From the NCBI GenBank assembly GCA_963377175.1, contig CAUJNA010003079.1:682274-746273 (forward strand): a stretch of DNA of 64,000 nucleotides. The letters are read 5' to 3'. Origin of the DNA: Effrenium voratum. Taxonomy: Eukaryota > Sar > Dinophyceae > Suessiales > Symbiodiniaceae. The position numbers and the translations under genes were made by a program. Positions 40,992-51,179 of the stretch are shown here, one piece after another. The first letter of the stretch is position 1. Each line of letters begins with the position of its first letter. A model generated the notes under the pieces. That model saw nothing but the letters and a program-made list of their open reading frames with translations, was not told where the DNA came from and did not search any database.

Positions 40992-42458
40992 TCATCCACA
41001 GAGTAGGCGAGCGGTCACGATGAGGTGACTCAATGCCTTCTCAGTGAGTTTGGTAAGATAGCCGGGCTCCAGTCCCCACGAAGCCGCCATCGCCCCGAGA
41101 GTGGGTGCGTCGCCTTTCGGCATGCGTTGCCGCGCCTGAAGGAGCTGCGTCGCCATAGAATCTAATGACTTGTTGCCGTTGAGCCGGGATGGGTGATTGG
41201 CCCACTTAACCAGCGATGCCAAAGTGGTAGTTGTGGGCGATTGCTTGAGATAAAGGCGAGGTTGGTCACTGGTCCATGTGTAGTACTTGACAACTTCATC
41301 CGGCGTGCTGTGCATGGTGAGCAATTGTGACGCCGCCGGCTTGGACGGCGGTGACGACACTCCGTGAAGAGACTGAATGATCCGAGGTTGCACCGCGCTA
41401 TCAAACGACTTGCCATCCAGGGCCGCTGCGCTGGCTGTAGGAAGGGAGTTGGCAGGTGACGAGGATGGTGTGTGGTTGACCGGTGGCGGTGTAACCAACT
41501 CTGCATCATCCTTCTGGCTTGTCATCGTGGGAGAGGTCGAAGCGCGAAGCGATGCGGAATACTGAGCTTGGAGCAGTTCGTGCGCACGATTTAGATCATT
41601 GTACTTTTTGACCATGTCATCTGTCTGGGTGGCAGGTGCGAGAGAGGTGTGATGTTGCTGAAGAAATTGAAGTACCAAGCTGGCCAAATGGTCATGAACC
41701 TTGATGCGCTGATTGAAGTCATCGATGTTGAGACCCAGCGAGTTGGCAAGGTCCTTTTCCAGGGTGAGCAGGTTGAGTGACTGTGATCTTCGTAGTAGTT
41801 TGGAACAGGTACTCCAAAGTAAGGCCTCGGTGCGAGTGCGAAAGCCTTCCCACGTCACGAATCTGCCGTGAGCAAACGGCCTGAGCAGCCAGTTGGTGAG
41901 GCCCCCGTGGATAACCTGAACCAGGCGTACGTCCCTAATATCCATGCCTGACATGTCGCGAAGGTTGCCATGCGGAGTGTTGGCAACAGTCATGGGCAGG
42001 CTGAAGTTGTAGAGCTGATTGACATCAAACATGCCATCTCCAGGTGTCCAGTCAGGCGAGGGTGTAAGCCAGGCTTTCTGAGGACGAACCGGTAGAGCCG
42101 CAGGAGGTCCAGGTGGCGGTGTAGGTTGGGAAGTAGTGACCGGTGGTGGCATCACGGGTGGCATGAACTTGGTTGGCGTGGGGTCTGGAGGGATCGGCAT
42201 CATGTAGTTGATCGCTGGGTGTTGGAATTGCTGTGTGGGATTGTGAGTCGATTGAAAGTTGGTAGGTATCATCGGAAAGTTGTTGGCAGAGTTGTAGCCG
42301 GAATTGTGTTGCCATGAAACCAGGTTGTTCCAATCCATGTTCTCCGAGACCTGGCTGTCATTGTGTTCACGTCGGCGTGCTTTGCGAGCTTGAGGGGAAG
42401 GACTCCGATCACGTCTGCGCCGAGTCCTAGATCTATCTCGATCTTCACGTCGAGACAT
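40992..42458 (-). CDS. element ORF A: RS-rich gag-like protein
   Basis: 488 codons from MSRREDRDRSRTRRRRD; an in-frame upstream Met at 42,557 is less likely. It has an N-terminal RS/basic domain (residues 1-30), an Asn/Gln/Pro-rich disordered stretch to about 150, a helical middle (LLRRSQSLNLLTLEKDL, then VLQFLQQHH), a Ser/Pro linker, and a conserved-looking C-terminus (YYTWTSDQPRLYL, MPKGDAPTLGAMAASWGL). Being the first ORF and basic at one end, it is a reasonable gag/nucleoprotein candidate. RS domains are otherwise typical of splicing factors. No zinc knuckle is seen. Confidence 0.75.
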   Translation of the reverse strand: MSRREDRDRSRTRRRRDRSPSPQARKARRREHNDSQVSENMDWNNLVSWQHNSGYNSANNFPMIPTNFQSTHNPTQQFQHPAINYMMPIPPDPTPTKFMPPVMPPPVTTSQPTPPPGPPAALPVRPQKAWLTPSPDWTPGDGMFDVNQLYNFSLPMTVANTPHGNLRDMSGMDIRDVRLVQVIHGGLTNWLLRPFAHGRFVTWEGFRTRTEALLWSTCSKLLRRSQSLNLLTLEKDLANSLGLNIDDFNQRIKVHDHLASLVLQFLQQHHTSLAPATQTDDMVKKYNDLNRAHELLQAQYSASLRASTSPTMTSQKDDAELVTPPPVNHTPSSSPANSLPTASAAALDGKSFDSAVQPRIIQSLHGVSSPPSKPAASQLLTMHSTPDEVVKYYTWTSDQPRLYLKQSPTTTTLASLVKWANHPSRLNGNKSLDSMATQLLQARQRMPKGDAPTLGAMAASWGLEPGYLTKLTEKALSHLIVTARLLCG

Positions 42459-42733
42459 GATGGCACAACAAATGCAAAACCGCAACTCAACACTCTTGAG
42501 AGGAACAAGTCCGATAAATGCAAGTCCATGCAAGTTCAAGCCAGCAGCCAGCGGCAAACCGAGTGAGACGTCTCTATGATCTGACGGCTGTCTTCCCTTT
42601 AGTGAAACCTCGTTCCTGGTTAAATGTGAAATTCCGCTGTTCTATGATAAGCACGTTGAGGTCAAATTTTCCGACAGAGCCGGCCCGGGGTCACACAATG
42701 GGTACACCCGAGGATTCCCCACGAATGGGGTGT
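42459..42733 (-). promoter_or_regulatory. leader between right repeat and first ORF
   Basis: 275 bp separate the right repeat from ORF A. On the minus strand it holds CTTGCATGGACTTGCAT, a motif type found again in the spacers between the other ORFs, and a 12-bp inverted pair CCCCATTCGTGG/CCACGAATGGGG-like near 42,715-42,735. It may contain the promoter or a processing site. There is no experimental support. Confidence 0.35.
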
Positions 42734-43099
42734 ACACACTTGAACTCCAGATGGAGAGTGCTAATCTTTCGAGTACAACTGATGAGTCTCGAGTACAACT
42801 GATGAGTCTCGAGTACCATTGGGAACAAACCCCATCGGCTTGCTGGTCACTTGGCTTCCCTGTAGTTACTTCAACAGGGAAACAGGGAAGCAACAGCGGT
42901 TCAGGGGGGGGACCAAAAGGACGTTCGGAGCATCACGACTTTCTCAAATTGCAGGTACGTCCAGAAGGCGTCCCTTCCGGATTTCACGATCAAACCATCA
43001 CTGTCGTCGTTGGGCAGTGAGTGATGGCGATCCACTGCCCCCCTGCTGCAACGGAAAAAGGTTTTGGTGGCAGGGTATTCTGCCACTCCGCACACACAC
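42734..43099 (-). repeat. right direct repeat (pseudo-LTR, 5' side)
   Basis: Gap-free copy of 30,989-31,354 with five substitutions (98.6% identity by direct count). The tandem CTGATGAG units are at 42,776-42,815. It runs at 43,091 into a pure CA run that belongs to the target site. Confidence 0.9.
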
Positions 43100-43122
43100 A
43101 CACACACACACACGCAGAGCAC

Positions 43123-43301
43123 CAATTCGCTTCGACGCATTCCTTCGCAGCATCCCTTGCCTCCAGGATGCCGAGCACCTTGTGTCTGTCCAGCGCCGTG
43201 GGTGGGAAGCACACCAACAAGGCCGCGCGCGCGGCCGTCTGACTGAAGCAGTCCTGCCCGTACACGCAGAACGTGGTGCCCCGTTGCCGTGAAAAGGTGC
43301 G
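43123..43301 (-). CDS. host-gene exon next to the retroelement
   Basis: A 179-bp exon lies between a GTGTTAAG acceptor and a GTGCTC donor. It encodes GTTFCVYGQDCFSQTAARA, then LLVCFPPTALDRHKVLGIL, EARDAAKECVEANW. The composition and both splice sites support a real exon. The family is not recognised. The intron that starts at 43,122 enters a TG run within nine bases, and the 12 kb retroelement sits in that run, in the same transcriptional direction. Confidence 0.65.
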
Positions 43302-43399
43302 CTTAACACCAGATCGAAAGCGCATACATTCCAACCAAAGGCCGGTGGAAACGGCGAGTTCGAAGGCAGGGAACCTACTTGGTGCCCGTCTAAAGGCGA

Positions 43400-43900
43400 G
43401 GAACACACCAAAGGGAAAAAGGGAACGCCACAGCAAGGGTAGATTGGACAACTTCAGATTTCTCTGCTATGAGTGGGTCCCAGTCTCGCCGGATATTGGG
43501 TGGATGTCCAAAAGCCCATAGTCAGCTGCGTTGGATAGTTGCAACTATAGGATGGGCAATGCAGAACTGCGTGGCAAAACGGCAATATAGTTGGTGAAAG
43601 CGGAGGCCACACTTCCAATCCCATGTGGATGTGGCTCAGTGTTACTTGGCTTTAAAGGAAACCAAAAGGGTCAACTGCAATGTTTTATTTATTTGAGATA
43701 TTGTGTTTTTTCTTGGAGGGGTGCCCTTAAAAAGAGACCCCCCCCCCCCATTTTGCTGCTTTTCCTTTACTTTCCCTAAGCTGAGAGGCCTTCCTAGCCT
43801 GGCCCCAGCATCGGCTCGACCTCCGCAGGGTCCCAAATCTTTTTTCCCGGCAGCTTGGTAGATCTCGTTCTCGGGGGAGCGGCCAGAAACGCAAGGGAAC
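43400..43900. other. no gene recognised
   Basis: Contains a GGCTTTAAAGGAAACCAAAA block (43,649-43,670) and a C-rich tract at 43,741, motifs of the dispersed AAAGGGAAACCAAA repeats seen also near 3,240, 54,990 and 55,650. No exon resolved. Confidence 0.4.
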
Positions 43901-43907
43901 GATTTAA

Positions 43908-44020
43908 CTTGTTGGTGCCCAGCAGGGACTGAAGGAATGACCCCCTACAAACCATCCCTTGTGGTTTCCTTTAAGGGGGCCCCTAGGGTCCCTCATTCCG
44001 TACCTATCGCACCAGCAAGT
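43908..44020 (+). mobile_element. small inverted-repeat element, family R2
   Basis: TTGTTGGTGCCCAGCAGGGA at the left and GCACCAGCAAG at the right. The core CATCCCTTGTGGTTTCCTTT is shared with the copy at 62,926. Confidence 0.65.
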
Positions 44021-44893
44021 GAAGAAGCAACAATCGCCGGCTCCAGCCTTTTCTTGGGCCTTTTCTTGGGCTCTCTGAACTTGCTGTTGGCTGAGCTGGA
44101 GAAAAACGCCCTGCAGGAAGGTTCCACTTCAAACGGCCTGCAAAAAGCCGCTTGGCCCTTATATAACTTTCCTTCGTGTCAGCATGAGCATATGCCCCTG
44201 GAACATGGCGGGGCTTCTCGGTTTCGCCTTATTCAACGCATGTCCATGCGCGCGTGCCACGTTTCCAAGTTGGTCTCACCTGAATAAATTAGCAACGCAA
44301 CCCTTAGGGCCATCTTCCACCCAAGCCCAGAGTATCCATTTACCAGGTATAGTAGGTCACCAAAGCTTCAAGGGAACCACAATTGAAAAACCAAAAGGAA
44401 ATAGTTGGATACCTACGATACAGGGAAGATGGGATCCACTACTGGGTTCCACAAACCCCAAAAAACTCGGACATCTGTGCGAACGCGCACAACGATTGCT
44501 GGTCCCCTCTGCACTTCCCCAGGGTCACCGTCGTTCTAATTTGAGCCCTTCGGAAGCTGCTACCAGCTTCCCACTCCAACGAGCTACCTAGGGCTTGCCC
44601 GGGATCTGGGAAAACCTGGGATTCAATTGTTTGTTTCTACCACATATGGCTGCGGCTCAAAACAATGTACCATAATGGCACCTTGAAAAAAGAACCAAAG
44701 AGTAAAACCTGCGTCGACCTGCGTAACCTTAGCTCTTACATGTTGAGCCACACTCATATTGGGGTCAAGGGCAAAAACTTCGTCGCTTCTTCGATGACTC
44801 ACACGCCGCTCGCCCGCTCGCTCGTTGCTCCTGCAGAAGCTCCGTAAGGACCTGCAACCCAAAAGTATGAATTCCGTTGCAACTCCCTTATGA

Positions 44894-45025
44894 TTGCTGG
44901 TTCAAAAGGGGAATGATAAATGGAATGAACCCTATAAACAATCCCCGACTTGGTTTGCTCTCAGAAAATTCCTTCCGATTCATTCCCAACACCCGGAAGG
45001 TCGTTCCCTACCGAGCACCAGCAAG
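44894..45025 (+). mobile_element. small inverted-repeat element, family R2
   Basis: TTGCTGGTTCAAAAGGGGAA at the left and CCCTACCGAGCACCAGCAAG at the right, with the GATAAATGGAATGA block. Confidence 0.65.
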
Positions 45026-45249
45026 TAACTGATCCTGTGTTTGAAGGGCGGCAAGCCCTTGGATACCAAACCAAGTAAATTTGTCCACTGATGGTCACTC
45101 TTGAATGCAGCGTCCATGTGGCCTATAAGTGCAAATTTATCGGCGCCCAGAAGGCCTCTCAAAGCAGGTGATGGCGCAGAGATTGCACAAAACAAGCGCA
45201 CGGCGAAACCCCCTCCCCCACTTGCCTTCAGAAGTGACAGCTGCCTCCC

Positions 45250-45939
45250 TTACCTTCCGCCCCTAAAAACGGCAGCTTGATAAAACGGTCGATTGAACAA
45301 AAATCGAAAAATAAAACTCGGGGAACCCGAGCTCAAAAAACCCGCTGATGCAAGCATAACCAACCTGACCATATGTGCAAGTGAATGATTGCCCATGCGC
45401 AGCGAGGAATCAACTATGGTTGCAGCCATTGAGCTTCTCACATCAAGAAACATACCTGGACCCTCATAAAATCCAAAAAAGGGAGACAGACCCTCAAACC
45501 ACCCACAAAATCCAATAAAAAGGGGACCAGGCAGGTAATTCTCCCAAGCGGGCGGGACAGGTGCAGGATGGGTGTCCAAACTTTTTTCCTCTGTCCATAT
45601 ACCTCTTACTTGCCATGCCTGCGAACAAATATTCGGAATCCCTTTGGAGAATCCCTCACGAGGGCCCGCACGTCGCAGCATAGAACCTGCTCGTGGGCTC
45701 CATGATCTTAACGTCAAGTTTCTCCGCCCCTCGAAGCAGATGATTTCCTCGAAAAGGGGAAGCCCCCCAATCTTAGCCTGGTCCGTACGCACATGCCGAA
45801 TTCGAAGCGGCCCACTCGAGGCCTGGCCGGACGCGTTCGGCTCAGGGAGGCTCTCCCGGGGAGACCTGAGAGAGGCTACACACCAGGGCGTTCGGGTTCT
45901 ACTCACCTCCGACTTAGTGGCTTGGCAAACAGCAGCCAA
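45250..45939 (-). other. coding-like region, frame unresolved
   Basis: One minus frame is open for 229 codons from 45,939, but a second frame reads more naturally over 45,640-45,740 (GAEKLDVKIMEPTSRFYAA) and is interrupted by a stop soon after. The likely answer is one or two exons within this region, not the full ORF. The protein is not recognised. Confidence 0.35.
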
Positions 45940-46199
45940 ACTTCTTGATTGCTATTAAAATGGTCATAAACGGAAAGAAAAACCAAGAACTTAAGTGAGA
46001 ATTTGTGTGGCTTCTGTTTGGTGGGCCTAGGGGTCCTTTTGGAGAGAGGCATTCCCGTCATGACAAGCAGGACAACCTGCTCGGAAGCGGCAAAAGCCAA
46101 GAAATTTCGCAAAAAAAAAACGTGGCATTCAGGTTCTTTGTTCAAAAAACGGCGCATGTGTCGACTTGATGATTTAACAGCTTTTCTAGCTCTTGGGAA

Positions 46200-46268
46200 C
46201 CTACAAATACCTATATACACAAATATATATATATATATAGTGTGTTGCTGGGGCGGGGGGGGGGGGGG
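46200..46268. repeat. AT microsatellite and G homopolymer
   Basis: ATATATAT at about 46,222-46,239, followed after a short gap by a G run at about 46,255-46,268. Another TA run lies at 46,399-46,418. Confidence 0.85.
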
Positions 46269-46269
46269 G

Positions 46270-46391
46270 TACCATTGGCCATGGGTCAAAAGCCCGTACC
46301 CCCAGGGAACATCCCAATCCCCACTAAAATAGACTAAAATGGGTGGTGCACCTACCCCAAAACCAAAATGGACCATTGGTTTTGACCCACA
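46270..46391 (+). mobile_element. dispersed small repeat, family R6
   Basis: The block GAACATCCCAATCC...GGGTGGTG.ACCTACCCCAAAA...ACCATTGG.TTTGACCCAC recurs at 53,665-53,762. The ends contain GGGTCAAAA and TTTTGACCC as inverted partners. Confidence 0.6.
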
Positions 46392-47734
46392 GCCGTAGTT
46401 ATATATATATATATATAACAGCTTTGCCTCATCCGTGCCAGACAACGCCTCAAAGTCGTCCAGCCTGAATCATTCACCTGCGAATTCTACCATAATTCCA
46501 CAAGCAGCACTAAGGATCGGATGCCCCGAGATTCATGGTGCTGCAGTTCGAAAGGAAGCTTTGGCGCATGACAACCCCCCCTACCTTAAGGGAACAGGGA
46601 TGGTGGGGGGAGCCCAATTCCAGATGTCTAGCCCCCACAAAATGGAAAATGGAACCACACATGGAATTCCAGGGGTGGGTTATGAACATGTTCCACCCTA
46701 GTTCCTTTGAAGCCCAGGCACGGTGTCAGAACAAGAACGCCCTTTTCTCCTCCAGGAACCGGATGACGCCAGCTAGAAGTCCTAACCAATATGCTAGCAC
46801 CAGGGTTGGCAGATGCCCCTACCACGTGTGAGCAAGTACTTCATCCAGTGTCGAAGGTAAATGGGGATAGCCTATCCTTTCCATCGTAAACTGCGAGAGC
46901 CGCTAAACGTTCCGAACCAAAAACACAAGCCATCAACCAAAATGACACCCTTTGTCATGAATACACCTTTTACACCCCCCCCCCCCCTCCCCGGGAAATA
47001 AACGCTCGATGGCTTGTTCATGCTCAGGAAAGCCCCTCACCAAAGAGAAGGGAGTATAGACTCCTTCCAACGGGTGGCGAGAGGCAAGCATTGGGTTTAA
47101 AAGTTTTATTGAAAGCACACATGCCAGGCACGGGGTGGCACGGGAGGCAAGTTGGGGGGCATGAGCCAGCAGGCTTCACTGGATTTCCCCCTATTGATCG
47201 GCGACGCCCAAACGGACCGCAGGCTTGGGTGCGGTGGAGGAACCCCTGACGTCTGGGGCATCCAAGCGGCCAGCTGCCGGAAGGCAGGCCCATGCTGCGC
47301 CGGCGCCGGGCCACCTGATTCTCTCCGCCGCATGGGGTCTCCAAAAGAATTTTGGGTCACCCAAAAACCAACTGCCATAGGTCTCCACCAACTGCCAAGG
47401 GCCAACTACCCCAAAATGGAGATACACCAAAGCTGGTGGTTATACAGGGCTTCTACATGGGTTCTACATGGGGCACATCGCCACAATCCATCCCCAAAGC
47501 CGATAGGTGGGCTATGTCCATTTGGGGTGTGTAGAAGTTGGCTCGAGGTAGGCGACATAACGGCAGAAAAGATTTGATTGTATGCCCAGTTGAAAAAGGG
47601 GCTGGTAGAGGTTGGATCTTCACAAAAAAACAAAGAATATGAGCCCGGGTGAAGACACAACCTTCGGCGATGGCATCAAGCCCACGTCAGTTCACAGCGC
47701 CAAGCGCCAGAGCCAAGCACTTGGGGCCCCTCAG

Positions 47735-47853
47735 TGCCCAGTGCACAGCCCCTCTGGTGCCGAGAAACTCTCCAAATTCTGCTCTGGTCGCAAAGCACCC
47801 GCTCCAATAGTGCCAATGATGCTCCAAAACCAGCGAGCCCGTTCGAAGGACAT
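47735..47853 (-). CDS. candidate exon, two possible frames
   Basis: After an AATTTCCAG acceptor one frame reads MSFERARWFWSIIGTIGAGA and then LRPEQNLESF, giving a hydrophobic helix. A second frame is open over 60 codons. I favour the first. The donor is unclear. Confidence 0.35.
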
Positions 47854-48397
47854 CTGGAAATTCATTCAACTGGACCCATCTCCCTTCAGCCCTCTACCCC
47901 TCTATGCCGCCCCGCCGATGCCGCCACCGCCCGGCTCAGTGTGTGGTCTGGCGAGCGCGGAGCGAGGTCTGCTACCAGCAACTGGCTGTAGACAGCCGCG
48001 CCTGGATTCGGATTGCGTCAGCACGTGGCTGTGTGTATAAATAGGGGGCTCCACCAAATCTGGGTTGCTTTCTGCTCCCCTGCTGAAAGTTTAAATTTGA
48101 GTTGCCTAATGGAAACCCCATAGGTCGGCCAAAAGTTAAAAAGTCCCAACATCCCTTGGCAAAATGCGCCAAAGAAATAGAGCCGGTGTTCCTCTTGTGC
48201 TCTCTTTAAACCAAACCCACAATTTCCAGTACTCTTTTGGAGAACGGTGCGGAGACCGGTGTTGAACACCGCCCCATGCTTCAACATGTGTCTCACTTGC
48301 CTGAAGCACCCAGAAGTGGAAGGTGATCACTTTTTGGGCCAAACGGACCAAAAAGGCGCAACCAAAGGGTCAGATCCGGTCATTTGAACTCTTGGTT

Positions 48398-48510
48398 GCT
48401 GTCGACCCCTCTGCACAAAAGTGTTTGACTTTTTGCGGAAGAAATAAAAGAAAGCCCTTGGTTTGCCAACAAGATAACGTCTCAAGATCCAGCCCAACAG
48501 CTGCCGAGCC
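48398..48510 (+). mobile_element. dispersed small repeat, family R7
   Basis: Contains CTTGGTTGCTGTCGACCCCT, CTGCACAAAAGTG and CAAGATCCAGCCCAAC. Confidence 0.45.
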
Positions 48511-48774
48511 AGGCTTTCTCCGTTCATTGAAGCTTTGGAATCCGCCGGGCCCTATCCTTGGAGTCTCCCCCACAAACCACTGCCCTTGCCAATCCTCGGC
48601 TTGCCCTGTTCACCAAAATCCTATGCCGGGACTGAAGACACGGGTCTGTCTTTTGCGGGTGCGCTTTTGGGGGTGGGTTTGAGTGACCTGGTGCTATGCC
48701 TGCCTTGATTGAGTTGAGCATCAGGGAGACTCTCTTGAAGGGAAACCAATGGGAGAGAAGCCCATAGTCCCAGC

Positions 48775-48894
48775 ATGCTTCAAGGCTTCCCGCCTGTGTG
48801 GCGGTTGCGCCGAGTGATGTGCAAGATGAGCACTGCTTGCCTGGGCCCTGGCCGGCTCCAAATCTCCTGGCGCCGGAAACGCTTCTTCGATCGC
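48775..48894 (-). CDS. candidate exon, Ala/Pro/His-rich
   Basis: After a CCGTCACAG acceptor the frame reads AIEEAFPAPGDLEPARAQ and then HHSAQPPHRREALKHAG. A GC donor near the end is possible. The family is not recognised. Confidence 0.4.
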
Positions 48895-48999
48895 CTGTGA
48901 CGGGAACTTGAGGCCAAGCCGCCACCGACTTCTGAAGTGATACAGCCGACAATCTGGACTCGCCTGGAAATTACAGTGGAAAGGGTGCCCTCAACACGC

Positions 49000-50050
49000 G
49001 CACCCAAATCATGATCTTCTCAATCGTGAGATGAAAGGAAGCCTCAGTCAGGTTCGTCCTCTCGGCTGGCGAGAACAATATACCTCTATATATGCATGTA
49101 TGATTATATAATATATATATATGCTCACCTATGTTTCAAGCAATGCACCAGGGATGTTGTGAAACTGTGTCCTGCCAACCCGTGTGCTGCCAGGAATCCA
49201 CTGGCACTGGGCACTTCCGTTTTTCAGATTTGCCGTACGCCGTACCTCTTGGCAGAAAGGGTGAAGAAGGCTGGAACCCATTTGACCGGTAAGTCATAAG
49301 TGCCAATGGAGTTGCGCTTTTCAGGGAAAGCCCTGAAAAAAAGGGGCGAATCAAACAGGGGTGGTGATTCCACTATAGCCAAAAACACATTTGCCCCAAC
49401 ATCTGTTTGATGCTAGCCCATGCTTAGTCAACCTGCAAACTTGAGCCGTCGTTTACGAAATCGTGAGCCCCGTTGGACTAAGCCAATCTGCCAACTTCAG
49501 TCGAAACATCTGCAATACGAATCGGATCCCAGACATCCTTTGGGCTTTCGCTAATAAATAATAACCCCAGGCCTCGCAACCATTTCCCTACGCCGGTTGT
49601 TCTCATCGCCTGGCCAACATCCAACCATAAACCCATAATTTTGCATGGCGCATTTTTTGGTACATCTAGTATACCACTTGAGCTTCAACCTGGGAACCAT
49701 GAATGCTTCTGTGGTCATTCCACCTCCATATGTGAATATCTCCCCTACAAAATATGATATATTTCCGATATAGCGATAGATCCGCTTCAGAACCAACAAG
49801 GGCAGTCTAGGGGTTGATACCCCAGTCTGTTCCACCATCGCTCTTTTCAGAATTCACACGCCGGCCGCTTTTCCCGGGGTTTCCGGCGGATTTCTAGAAA
49901 GGATCCATACAAAAAAGGAGGCGTAGAAACACCTCCTCACTGAGCCAGTAATCAGCCAAGCAAAAGAACAGGTGCCTGGAGCCTCCACGACCCCTAAAAA
50001 ATGGAGGCATGACCCAGAATAATGGGATCATTGACCCATGTTTTAAGGGT
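49000..50050. other. no gene recognised; AT microsatellite at 49,085-49,125
   Basis: A TATATAT run lies at about 49,104-49,121. No exon with paired splice sites was found. Confidence 0.4.
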
Positions 50051-50628
50051 CAGAAGGAGACTCTAGGTGCACTTTTCAGGGCCATTGAAGAAAAAGGGAG
50101 TGCCGCCCAAGAAGAAAGGTGTCAAGTGTGTTGACTCGCTGGGTTTCTCGTGCCTCAAGCCAAAAGACGAGGCAGGGCAATCTGCACCAACTCACTTGCC
50201 CCTTAGGGACCTGGAAATGAAAGTTGGTGAACCTTTTGGGGCCACTAAAAGCTGGGGAAACCAACAAGGGGAAACCAAAAGACTTGAAAAGCCGGAAATA
50301 TCCTCCCAAAGGCGCAGAGCCAAACGTCGCCTTCCCCCACTTGAGTGGATTGTCCACCAACAAAAACACCGAAACTTTTGATTTACCCCTAATTTTACAA
50401 CCAAACCCAAAGAAGTGACTCAAGTCCGCGTCAGGGGAACTCAGGAAGTGAGCATTTGCCCCTGAAATGGCCACCAAACACCAAACAAAGCGTCCAGTTG
50501 GCCGAAAAAGCCCTCAAGCCGAAAAAACTCCGGGAAGTCAGTGAAGGCGCCCTTTTGGGGGGTCCAACAAAACCCTCAATCCCCCCCCGCCGGGTAGCGC
50601 TCCGCACACCTCGGCCCAGAGGTCAAAC

Positions 50629-50716
50629 GGCCCCGGTCCTGGACCAAGTCCTTGAGCTCCCGCAGCGCCGCGCGCCGCGTGGCCGCCGCCAGCCTCACGG
50701 GGCCGCAGCGCAGCGC
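50629..50716 (-). CDS. kinesin gene, candidate downstream motor exon
   Basis: An 88-bp GC-rich exon lies between a CCTCGCAG acceptor and a GTTTGACC donor. The frame ALRCGPVRLAAATRRAALRE, then LKDLVQDRG fits the pattern G.V.l..aT...v.....dl..ll..G, a segment of the kinesin motor after the EIYNE region. It lies 3.1 kb down the minus strand from the exon at 53,835. The match is weaker than for the other exons, so membership in this gene is tentative. Confidence 0.45.
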
Positions 50717-50958
50717 CTGCGAGGGCCCCGGGCCTCGCGGGCGCAAGGCGAGGCGGGAGGGCGCGGTCTCTTGCGGTGGGTTTTTCGCTCAAGGAAAAGC
50801 GGCGAAAAAAGCAGGGGCTGATGCTTGTGCTTTGCTTTTTTGTTTTGTTTGGCCATGTGTGTTGTGTCTTTGTTGGAGTTGGCACCTCTCTTTTTGCGGT
50901 TTTTGAAGGGACTCCGAAAGGACAACCACCGTTGTCGGGAGTTCTCATCAGAGTTTTC

Positions 50959-51070
50959 CTGCTGGTTCAATGAGAGAATGAGAAATGGAATGACCCCGAC
51001 AACAAAACATCCCTGAGATGGCTTCCTTTAAGGGAATCCCGAAACGGTTCATTCTTAGCACCACCAAGTC
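50959..51070 (+). mobile_element. small inverted-repeat element, family R2
   Basis: GCTGGTTCAATGAGAGAATG at the left and CATTCTTAGCACCACCAAG at the right. Core GGCTTCCTTTAAGGGAATCC. Confidence 0.65.
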
Positions 51071-51074
51071 TTAG

Positions 51075-51173
51075 CTCACTTCCGGTCGAGTGGATTGGGC
51101 AAAACCGTCCAAGCTTGTTGCCTACCACTAAGCTCTTCCCGAAAAGTATCAAGCCAAGGAACTCAGGAAGTGA
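51075..51173 (+). mobile_element. small inverted-repeat element, family R4
   Basis: CTCACTTCCGGTCGAGTGGAT at the left and CTCAGGAAGTGA at the right. It abuts the R2 copy on its left. Confidence 0.65.
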
Positions 51174-51179
51174 TCAGAG

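Larger units (their letters stand above)
30989..43099 (-). mobile_element. giant multi-ORF Penelope-like retroelement (N-terminal endonuclease type)
   Basis: Two 366-bp direct repeats bound a 12.1 kb unit with ten or eleven ORFs, all on the minus strand and mostly separated by about 100-250 bp. Read from the right the order is: RS-rich gag-like protein, GIY-YIG endonuclease with CxC linker, reverse transcriptase, large protein with a possible ADP-ribosyltransferase-like tail, two small Pro/Arg proteins, a polyproline/zinc-binding-like protein, then four proteins sharing one module. Endonuclease before RT, joined by a CxC segment, is the arrangement described for Naiad/Chlamys PLEs. Pseudo-LTRs and insertion into microsatellites also fit that group. 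Those elements normally have a single ORF, so the accessory array is the novelty. An LTR retrotransposon is unlikely: there is no protease, RNase H or integrase. Confidence 0.85.

Noticed and set aside
30989..43099. Ordinary LTR retrotransposon
   Set aside because: No aspartic protease, RNase H or integrase, no recognisable primer-binding site or polypurine tract, and the RT motifs plus GIY-YIG/CxC point to a PLE.
45250..45939. Single 229-codon gene
   Set aside because: A different frame is more protein-like in the middle, so the long frame is probably partly fortuitous. Kept only as a coding-like region.
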